6,196 nt of DNA from Verrucomicrobia bacterium UBA6775 (GTDB lineage Bacteria; Verrucomicrobiota; Verrucomicrobiia; Limisphaerales; UBA1096): the NCBI GenBank assembly GCA_002453165.1, contig DKGH01000187.1, positions 741 to 6,936 of the forward strand, written 5' to 3'. Under the pieces are notes generated by a model. It did no database searches and had not been told where the DNA came from. It worked only from the letters and a program-made list of their open reading frames with translations. The translations under genes and the position numbers were made by a program. Below, piece after piece: positions 1-4,987 of this stretch. The first letter of the stretch is position 1. Every line of letters starts with the position of its first letter.

Positions 1-13
1 ACCAAATCAACAT

Positions 14-703
14 CTATGGATCATCACCAATGCGGCCAAGTGTTAGGTATGGGAGCAGCTTGGGGTCTTTATAGCAGGAAACGCTCAATAGACGGGCAAC
101 CTCATCCGGGGAGAAGATGCAAGGCTCGCTCTCATCCCTCCTTGGTCGCATGACTCCCTTGGTCGGGTTTGCCGAAATGTATTTTTCCCTAACACACCAG
201 TTAAAAAACGGACCAATCTTGGCAAGAACTCCATCAATTGTACTGCGTTTCCAGCCGCATTTACGAAACCAACTCTCAATCATGGAGGTGCTTATCTCGT
301 GGCATTGCTTGCCTTTGAAGTTAATGCACAGCTGTTGAAGGTAGAGCTTAATTTGTTTGAAGCTGCTAGTTCGCAAATCCTGCCCTTTCTTAGCATCAAC
401 ATAACGGCAGACGGCATCTGAAAGTGTAATATAATTTGGAATCTCTTTTTGACTGAATAGAGCATGAGCCCCAGTCTGATATTTTAACATGATCCTTTGC
501 TGTTCGATTGTCGGAAGGCTATGCCAGAATTGTTCAACAGGACTCTTACGCCGAAGTTCGGTCAACCAAGTTTGAGCTTCTGCCTTTGTGTTAAAGAAAC
601 GCTGTGTGCGCTTCCCGTTGATCTGGGCTGAAACCCGCCAACGAGGATTACCGTGATTGATGACCTTTCGCAGTGTCAAAATCCCGCTAACATCCGCTAA
701 CAA
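14..703 (-). pseudogene. Truncated tyrosine recombinase (phage/island integrase)
   Basis: A 229-residue product resembling the N-terminal half of tyrosine-type site-specific recombinases, which cut and rejoin DNA at att sites to move prophages and islands. Residues about 8-50 (WRVSAQINGKRTQRFF, then NTKAEAQTW) look like an arm-type DNA-binding domain. Residues about 90-180 look like the SAM-like core-binding domain, ending in FFNWCVREKYISANP. Residues 194-223 (SPDEVARLL, then LLPYLTLG) begin the catalytic domain. The protein then stops, so the first catalytic Arg (usual GxRPxE), the HxxR motif and the Tyr nucleophile are all absent; full-length relatives run to roughly 350-400 residues. Just past the stop, another frame reads IDVDL, like the family's WxDVDL, suggesting deletion plus frameshift. 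The only usable start in the opening of the frame is TTG at 703, since a TAA lies shortly upstream. It lies just downstream of the tRNA-Val 3' end and is visibly AT-richer than the genes to its right, consistent with transfer. Family assignment is firm; inactivity is inferred. Confidence 0.8.
683..702. repeat. Tandem 10-bp direct repeat at integrase start
   Basis: Two adjacent 10-bp units on the plus strand, CCCGCTAACA (683-692) and TCCGCTAACA (693-702), differ only in the first base. They overlap the putative TTG start of the integrase. Short direct repeats beside an integrase near its att site can be recombinase or excisionase arm-binding sites, but that role here is a guess; only the repeat itself is seen. 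Confidence 0.5.
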
Positions 704-771
704 AAATTTGCGGAATTTAGCTGCGAAAACTTAACACGGGTTTTTTGAAAAGTTGAAAAAGACTAGGAAGA

Positions 772-846
772 TGGTGCGCGATGTTGGGTTTGAACCAACG
801 ACTTCTACCGTGTGAAGGTAGCACTCTACCGCTGAGTTAATCGCGC
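772..846 (-). tRNA. tRNA-Val (anticodon CAC)
   Basis: The minus strand folds into a complete 75-nt cloverleaf. The acceptor stem is GCGCGAT/ATCGCGC, the D-stem ACTC/GAGT with loop AGCGGTA, and the anticodon stem CTACC/GGTAG with loop TTCACAC, giving anticodon CAC (valine, GTG codons). The variable loop is AAGTC, and the T-stem GTTGG/CCAAC carries loop TTCAAAC. The discriminator A is at 775 and an encoded CCA occupies 774-772. All stems pair without mismatch. The 3' end faces the integrase gene about 70 bp away, the usual arrangement when an element has integrated into the 3' part of a tRNA gene and restored it. No second copy of the tRNA 3' end is visible in the window, so the other att end would lie beyond the left edge. 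Confidence 0.95.
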
Positions 847-858
847 AACGTGGCGGCG

Positions 859-886
859 AGTCTAGTGCGGTTGTTTCCGGTGGCAA
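859..886 (-). promoter_or_regulatory. Putative sigma70-type promoter of tRNA-Val
   Basis: On the minus strand, TTGCCA (886-881) matches the -35 consensus at five of six positions. TAGACT (864-859) matches the -10 at four of six. The spacer is 16 nt. Transcription would begin near 852, a few bases before the mature tRNA 5' end at 846. Position and spacing support it; no experimental evidence. Confidence 0.45.
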
Positions 887-894
887 GTTCTTTC

Positions 895-920
895 CCCTTG
901 GCCAAGCGCTTGGCCAAGGG
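895..920. repeat. Perfect 26-bp inverted repeat (two CTTGGCCAAG units)
   Basis: Two copies of the palindrome CTTGGCCAAG (897-906 and 909-918) are joined by CG and flanked by CC on the left and GG on the right, so all 26 bases form one perfect inverted repeat centred at 907/908. It lies between the putative tRNA-Val promoter and the sulfatase start at 933, so it could be a divergent operator or form a cruciform or RNA hairpin in the sulfatase leader. Its right edge contributes AAGGG (916-920), 12 nt before the ATG, a poorly spaced Shine-Dalgarno-like run. There is no T-tract after it, so it does not look like a terminator. Confidence 0.85.
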
Positions 921-932
921 TATCACGGGCCG

Positions 933-2510
933 ATGCGTTCATTTCTCAGGCGGGGGATCGCCTCGTTTTTATTGTGTGCCGGCTTGTCGTCGCTTGGCCA
1001 AGCGGCGGAGCGGCCGAACATTCTTTTCGCCATCGCCGACGACTGGTCGTTTGGCCACGCCGGCGCGTACGGGTGCGACTGGGTGCGCACACCCAACTTT
1101 GATCGCCTAGCCAAGGAGGGTATTTTGTTTCAGCGTGCCTACACTCCGAACGCCAAGTGCGCGCCGTCCCGCGCGATTATCCTGACCGGCCGCAACTCGT
1201 GGCAACTGGAGAACGCTGGCAACCACATGACGATTTTCCCGGCTAAGTTTGGTGGCTGGGTCGAGTTGCTGGAGGCCAACGGCTACACTACCGGTTACAC
1301 CGGCAAAGGCTGGGGGCCGGGTTTCGCGAGGGATGCCAACGGCAAAGCCCGGAAGATCACCGGCATGGCGTGGCAAAAGCAGAAGGCCAAGCCGCCGGCA
1401 CGGGCGATCTCCCACAACAATTACGCGGGCAACTTTGCCGATTTTCTCAAGGCTGCAAGCGAGACCGAGGGCAAGCCGTGGGCGTTTTGGTTTGGCACCA
1501 CCGAGCCGCACCGCGGGTACGAGTACGGGGTAGGGCGGCGCATGGGAAAAAAATTGTCGGACATCGATCGTGTGCCAAAGTATTGGCCGGACAACGAGGT
1601 GATCCGCAACGACATGCTCGACTACTCGATCGAGGTGGAGCATTACGACAATCATCTGGGCAAAATCGTCGCGACACTCGAGGCGGCCGGCCAACTCGAC
1701 AACACGTTGATCGTGGCGACGTCGGATCACGGCATGCCTTTCCCTCGCGTGAAGGGGCAGGCGTACGAGTCTTCGAACCACATCCCGCTGGCGATCCGCT
1801 GGCCGAAGGGCATCAACGGCCGGGGCCGGGGGGTGACGGACTACGTGAGTTTTACGGACCTCGCGCCGACGTTCATCGAGGCGGCCGGTGTAAAGCAGAT
1901 CGCGCCGATTATGCAGCCGATCACCGGCCGGAGTTTGTTCGACATTTTTCGGTCGCCGAAATCGGGCCGCGTGATCGCCAGCCGTGACCATGTTTTGATC
2001 GGCAAGGAACGACACGACATCGGTCGGCCAAACAACTGGGGCTACCCGATCCGCGGCATCGTGAAGGATAACTGGCTGTACCTGCACAATTTTGAGATCG
2101 ACCGCTGGCCATCCGGTCACCCGACCACTGGCTATCTGAACTGCGACGGCAGTCCGACCAAGACGACGATCCTCAACCAGCGCCGCGATGGGATGTACCA
2201 TTTCTGGAACCTCAACTTTGGCAAGCGACCGAAGGAGGAACTGTTCTACCTGACGGGGGATGCCGACTGCGTGAAAAACCTTGCCGAGTCCAAGTCTCAA
2301 TTGAGGATGAAAATGACGCTGAGGAAACAACTGTTTGCGGAATTGCGTGCTCAGGGTGATCCGAGGATGTTCGGCAAGGGGGACGTGTTCGACAACTACC
2401 CGTACTCCGGCGCGGCGACCGACAATTTTTACCAACGCTACACAAGTGGCGAAAAGGTTCGCGCCGGCTGGGTGAATCCCGCCGATTTTGAGAAGGAAAA
2501 ACTCGACTGA
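933..2510 (+). CDS. Secreted formylglycine-dependent sulfatase
   Basis: A 525-residue exported sulfatase of the alkaline phosphatase superfamily that would hydrolyse sulfate esters or sulfamates, most likely on sulfated polysaccharide or glycosaminoglycan fragments in the periplasm or outside the cell. Residues 1-25 are a signal peptide (RSFLRR, hydrophobic core, cleavage near GQAA). RPNILFAIADDW (27-38) supplies the N-terminal metal-binding Asp pair D36/D37. C76-A-P-S-R80, followed by AIILTG, is the canonical sulfatase motif, whose Cys is converted to formylglycine by a maturation enzyme not seen here. K125, H193, D265-H266 and K274 fit the usual active-site and metal positions. Length is normal. 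The DHGMPFPRVKG stretch recalls heparan N-sulfatase (SGSH-like) subfamilies, but substrate is uncertain. The ATG at 933 is chosen because it directly precedes the signal peptide. It is followed after 153 bp by a co-oriented secreted beta-propeller gene. A copy of the CTTGGCCAAG palindrome lies within the signal-peptide codons. Confidence 0.95.
   Translation: MRSFLRRGIASFLLCAGLSSLGQAAERPNILFAIADDWSFGHAGAYGCDWVRTPNFDRLAKEGILFQRAYTPNAKCAPSRAIILTGRNSWQLENAGNHMTIFPAKFGGWVELLEANGYTTGYTGKGWGPGFARDANGKARKITGMAWQKQKAKPPARAISHNNYAGNFADFLKAASETEGKPWAFWFGTTEPHRGYEYGVGRRMGKKLSDIDRVPKYWPDNEVIRNDMLDYSIEVEHYDNHLGKIVATLEAAGQLDNTLIVATSDHGMPFPRVKGQAYESSNHIPLAIRWPKGINGRGRGVTDYVSFTDLAPTFIEAAGVKQIAPIMQPITGRSLFDIFRSPKSGRVIASRDHVLIGKERHDIGRPNNWGYPIRGIVKDNWLYLHNFEIDRWPSGHPTTGYLNCDGSPTKTTILNQRRDGMYHFWNLNFGKRPKEELFYLTGDADCVKNLAESKSQLRMKMTLRKQLFAELRAQGDPRMFGKGDVFDNYPYSGAATDNFYQRYTSGEKVRAGWVNPADFEKEKLD
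991..1004. repeat. 14-bp palindrome CGCTTGGCCAAGCG in sulfatase signal peptide
   Basis: A perfect 14-bp palindrome inside the sulfatase coding sequence, encoding part of SLGQA at the end of the signal peptide, about 60 bp after the start codon. It is the fullest copy of the family and suggests that CGCTTGGCCAAGCG is the consensus. The reading frame here (CTT GGC CAA) differs from that of the pseudopilin copies (TTG GCC AAG), so protein sequence alone does not explain the repeat. Confidence 0.85.
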
Positions 2511-2554
2511 GTGCTTGGCTAGGCGCTTGGTCGTTGGTGAATATGCCGATCCGT

Positions 2555-2581
2555 CGCGGCGTCCCGACTGGCGCGGCGTCC
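2555..2581. repeat. 10-bp direct repeat in the sulfatase-propeller gap
   Basis: CGCGGCGTCC occurs at 2555-2564 and again at 2572-2581 within the 153-bp gap between the two plus-strand genes. No convincing hairpin accompanies it, and the following TGTTTTTA run is not preceded by a stable stem, so I do not call a terminator. Function unknown. Confidence 0.4.
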
Positions 2582-2606
2582 TGTTTTTATGCTGATTTCG
2601 GCTGGC

Positions 2607-2620
2607 CACTTGGCCAAGCG
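2607..2620. repeat. Palindrome copy upstream of the beta-propeller gene
   Basis: CACTTGGCCAAGCG matches the 14-bp consensus CGCTTGGCCAAGCG at 13 positions, with an exact CTTGGCCAAG core at 2609-2618. It is non-coding, about 45-55 bp before the start at 2664, a position suitable for an operator or for a leader RNA hairpin. A degenerate relative lies earlier in the same gap, at 2512-2525. Confidence 0.8.
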
Positions 2621-2663
2621 GATGGCAGCATCCGCCCGTCCTTACACTTTTCAATAAAACTCA

Positions 2664-3995
2664 ATGATCATGAAAATGACCAAAACGATGCTACTCGGAG
2701 CCGCGCTTGGCCTGTCATTGGCCGGGGCGCAGGCTGGTGACTGGGGGAACTGGCGCGGGCCAAACTACGACGGATCCACCGATGCGAAAAACCTGCCGAC
2801 CAAGTTCAGCAAGACTGAGAACGTTCTCTGGAGCGTGAAGATGGACGGCCCCAGCGCCGCCACGCCGGTGATCTGGGGCGACAACGTCTTTGTTTCCTCG
2901 TCCAATCAGGAGAAGGAACGGTTGAGCGCGAATTGTTACGACCGCAAGACCGGCGCGCTGAAGTGGTCGCACCAGGTGGCAAAGGGGTTCCGGCAGGACA
3001 ACCGCAGCAACTACGCCTCGCCTTCGCCGGTGACCGATGGGCAGGTCGTGACCTTCTTTTACGGCGGTGGCGAACTGGCCACGTATAACATGGATGGTGA
3101 CAAGCTGTGGGAGTTGAACCTTCAAAAGAAACACGGGGAGTTCGCCTTCCTGTGGACATTCTCCACCAGCCCGTTGATCCATGACGGTGTTCTTTACATG
3201 CAGGTGTTGCAGCGCGACACCAAGGTGAGCGGCCGGGGCAGTGACGACAACCGCTCCTACCTGCTGGCGCTGGATCCAAAAACAGGCAAGCAGCTCTGGA
3301 AACATTATCGCCCGGCCAAGGCTCGCTCCGAGTCGCTCGAGGCGTTCAGCACGCCGATGCCGTTCAGCCACAATGGTCGCGACGAAATCGTGATCGTCGG
3401 TGGCGACTGCCTGACCGGTCACGATCCCAAGACCGGCAAGGAACTGTGGCGCTGGGGCACGTGGAACCCGTCACGCATCGGTCACTGGCGTCTCGTGCCG
3501 TCTCCTGTTTCCGGCAAGGGCGTCCTGCTGGCCTGTGGCCCGAAAGGCGCACCGGTGTTCGCCATCAAGGCCGGGGCCAAGGGCGACGTGAGCGAGGACA
3601 AGTCGAGCATCGCGTGGCACAGTGAGGGTCGCCGCGACCAGGTCACCAGCGACGTCAGCACGCCGCTGTTTTATCAGGGCAACTTTTATGTGTTGTACGG
3701 CGAGGGTCGCGACAAGATTCTCTCCTGTGTGGATCCGAAGAGCGGCAAGGCCAAGTGGGCCACCGATCTCGAGAGCCGCTCGCTTTTCCGTGGTTCACCG
3801 ACCGGTGCGGATGGGAAACTTTACGTGCAAAACCATGCCGGAACCGTGCATGTCATCGATGCGAAAAGCGGCAAGGTGCTGCACAAGACCAACATGGGTG
3901 AGCCGGGCGACGACCAGACCCGCGCCACCATCGCCGTGGCACACGGGAACCTGTTCATTCGCACGAACAGTCGCCTCTATTGCATCGGCAGCTGA
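2664..3995 (+). CDS. Secreted PQQ-like beta-propeller repeat protein
   Basis: A 443-residue exported protein of the PQQ-like (BamB/quinoprotein dehydrogenase-like) beta-propeller fold. Residues 1-24 are a signal peptide (MTKTMLLGAALGLSLAGAQA, cut before GDW). The mature N-terminus has NWRGPNYDG (29-37), typical of planctomycete and verrucomicrobial members. Blade motifs of the D-x-K-T/S-G-x-x-x-W type occur at about 93-101, 144-149 (MDGDKLW), 204-212, 254-262, 357-365 and 399-407 (DAKSGKVLH), so seven or eight blades are likely. No haem-binding CxxCH or other catalytic domain is visible, so an enzymatic role cannot be claimed; such proteins are often binding or scaffold modules. ATG codons at 2664, 2670 and 2676 are all possible starts; the first is used, and none has a clear Shine-Dalgarno. 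It may be co-transcribed with the sulfatase, and it is closed by a strong terminator at 4016-4045. Confidence 0.9.
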   Translation: MIMKMTKTMLLGAALGLSLAGAQAGDWGNWRGPNYDGSTDAKNLPTKFSKTENVLWSVKMDGPSAATPVIWGDNVFVSSSNQEKERLSANCYDRKTGALKWSHQVAKGFRQDNRSNYASPSPVTDGQVVTFFYGGGELATYNMDGDKLWELNLQKKHGEFAFLWTFSTSPLIHDGVLYMQVLQRDTKVSGRGSDDNRSYLLALDPKTGKQLWKHYRPAKARSESLEAFSTPMPFSHNGRDEIVIVGGDCLTGHDPKTGKELWRWGTWNPSRIGHWRLVPSPVSGKGVLLACGPKGAPVFAIKAGAKGDVSEDKSSIAWHSEGRRDQVTSDVSTPLFYQGNFYVLYGEGRDKILSCVDPKSGKAKWATDLESRSLFRGSPTGADGKLYVQNHAGTVHVIDAKSGKVLHKTNMGEPGDDQTRATIAVAHGNLFIRTNSRLYCIGS

Positions 3996-4015
3996 TAGTT
4001 TGTCCCCACTTTTCG

Positions 4016-4045
4016 AAGCCCTCCAGCCGGAGGGCTTTTTTATTT
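4016..4045 (+). terminator. Rho-independent terminator after the beta-propeller gene
   Basis: A GC-rich stem AAGCCCTCC/GGAGGGCTT with tetraloop AGCC (4025-4028) is followed by a T-run (4036-4041) and then ATTT. It lies about 20 bp after the TGA of the plus-strand propeller gene. The T-run contains the pseudopilin stop codon (TAA, 4042-4040, minus), so the two convergent genes overlap this element. In the minus direction the hairpin follows the pseudopilin but lacks a T-tract, so termination there would be weaker. Confidence 0.9.
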
Positions 4046-4897
4046 CACCGGAATGTTTTGCGGAACGGCGTTGAACATCCGCTGCAAATCCCGGTCGTTG
4101 GGGCCGGAGCCGGGCTGAAGAACGATCCATCCGCGTTTCTTCGCGATGGCAGTCGTGTTTGGCTCCACCCAGCGCCACGACTCGGCGTGGCCGTCCGCGA
4201 AGGACAACACCGTGCCGTTGTTGTGCCGCGTGGCCGGAAAGCTGATCCACGTCCACTTCGAGGTGCCGAACAGCGTCCACTTGCCGGCGTTCGAGCCGAA
4301 GGCACTCTGCTGAATGCTCTTGGTGTGTTCGTCGATGAAAACGAAGGCATCCGATGTGGACGGATTCTTCACGTCCCCGATCTTGTGCCAGCAATTTTCG
4401 TACATGCTTTGGTTCGGGTCGTAGCGGAAATTCATATACATGTTCATCGACACACTGCGGACGCGGGGAATCTCGCCCTTGTCGCGAACAGTCGACTTGT
4501 CGGCGGGACACTTGTAGATGCCGGAGGAGTCGTTGTACTTGAAGAGGGCGCCCTTGCGTATGTTCGTGTCATTCACATCGGTGTAGGCGTTGCCGTGAAG
4601 CCAGGTGGAGCCCTGACTGGTCCAGCCGGCTCGGCTGCCGCCCCCCGGGAGTTGGGAGTTGGCCGGCATGCTGTCGTCGTGATCCCCGGCGTACATCGTC
4701 CAGCAAAGCTGTAGCTGCTTGTAGTTACTCAGGCAGTAGGCACTGGTAGCCTTGGATTTCGCCTTGGCCAAGGCCGGCAAAAGCAGGCTGGCAAGGATTG
4801 CAATGATTGCGATGACTACCAGCAACTCGATCAGGGTAAAGCCCTTGGCCAAGCGGGTAGAACGGCGGTTGGAGTGGGCGTTGAACCGTGTTTTCAT
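4040..4897 (-). CDS. Type II secretion-like pseudopilin (prepilin N-methylation protein)
   Basis: A 285-residue pseudopilin-like protein of the large verrucomicrobial/planctomycete family with a class III signal. A basic leader (MKTRFNAHSNRRSTRLAKG, residues 1-19) precedes FTLIELLVVIAIIAILASLLLPALAKAK. A prepilin peptidase would cut after G19 and methylate F20; E24 is the conserved Glu at +5. The hydrophobic helix (about 22-44) anchors the protein in the inner membrane or packs in a pseudopilus. YCLSNYKQLQLCWTMYAGDH and the late RHNNGTVLSFADGHAESW are hallmark stretches of the family (H-X9-DG-type C-terminal motif). The globular domain has several Cys residues. Many paralogues of this family occur per genome, and their specific roles are mostly unknown. 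ATG at 4897 is chosen because it gives the short basic leader; no clear Shine-Dalgarno precedes it. It lies 90 bp downstream of the EF-hand propeller gene on the same strand. Three CTTGGCCAAG palindromes cluster around its start. Confidence 0.93.
   Translation of the reverse strand: MKTRFNAHSNRRSTRLAKGFTLIELLVVIAIIAILASLLLPALAKAKSKATSAYCLSNYKQLQLCWTMYAGDHDDSMPANSQLPGGGSRAGWTSQGSTWLHGNAYTDVNDTNIRKGALFKYNDSSGIYKCPADKSTVRDKGEIPRVRSVSMNMYMNFRYDPNQSMYENCWHKIGDVKNPSTSDAFVFIDEHTKSIQQSAFGSNAGKWTLFGTSKWTWISFPATRHNNGTVLSFADGHAESWRWVEPNTTAIAKKRGWIVLQPGSGPNDRDLQRMFNAVPQNIPVK
4761..4774. repeat. 14-bp palindrome GCCTTGGCCAAGGC in pseudopilin
   Basis: A perfect 14-bp palindrome with the CTTGGCCAAG core at 4763-4772, inside the pseudopilin gene about 125-135 bp after its start. 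On the minus strand it encodes ALAKA of the PALAKAK stretch, which is itself common in this protein family, so part of this copy may be explained by protein conservation. Confidence 0.7.
4844..4855. repeat. Palindrome copy CTTGGCCAAGCG in pseudopilin leader codons
   Basis: The exact core CTTGGCCAAG (4844-4853) is followed by CG. It lies in the pseudopilin coding sequence and encodes RLAK (minus-strand frame) just before the prepilin cleavage site. It is about 45-55 bp after the start codon, mirroring the position of the copy in the sulfatase signal peptide. Confidence 0.75.
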
Positions 4898-4912
4898 CTG
4901 TCAAGGGAGACT

Positions 4913-4924
4913 CGCTTGGCCAAG
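4913..4924. repeat. Palindrome copy CGCTTGGCCAAG upstream of pseudopilin
   Basis: The exact core CTTGGCCAAG lies at 4915-4924 in the 90-bp gap, 18-27 bp before the pseudopilin ATG. It is non-coding and could act as an operator or as part of the mRNA leader. The rest of the gap (4925-4987) shows no convincing promoter for the minus-strand gene and only a weak four-to-five-pair hairpin around 4963-4976. Confidence 0.8.
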
Positions 4925-4987
4925 TTCCAAGTCAAGGATGATTTTGATTGGATATAATCGCCCACCCGAATCTGGGTCTGCCTGGTT

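Noticed and set aside
683..702. A CRISPR-like repeat
   Set aside because: Only two units with no spacer; no further copies in the window.
895..920. Interpretation of the 26-bp inverted repeat as a rho-independent terminator
   Set aside because: No T-tract follows on either strand, and it lies upstream, not downstream, of both flanking genes.
2555..2590. Possible terminator after the sulfatase (GC-rich stretch followed by a T-run)
   Set aside because: The GC-rich part is a direct repeat, not an inverted repeat; I could not form a stable stem ahead of the T-run.
1107..2654. A 515-codon open frame on the minus strand antisense to the sulfatase
   Set aside because: It lies opposite a clear sulfatase with all motifs, has Arg/His/Val-rich composition typical of an antisense shadow in GC-rich DNA, and shows no recognisable domain.
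2715..3422. A 235-codon minus-strand frame opposite the first propeller gene
   Set aside because: It mirrors the propeller codons, has no signal peptide or domain, and is a shadow frame.
3980..4714. A 244-codon plus-strand frame opposite the pseudopilin
   Set aside because: Antisense to a well-supported pseudopilin, it overlaps the end of the propeller gene and crosses the terminator hairpin.
4953..4958. Perfect TATAAT on the plus strand
   Set aside because: No -35-like element at suitable spacing and no plus-strand gene follows; both neighbouring genes are on the minus strand.
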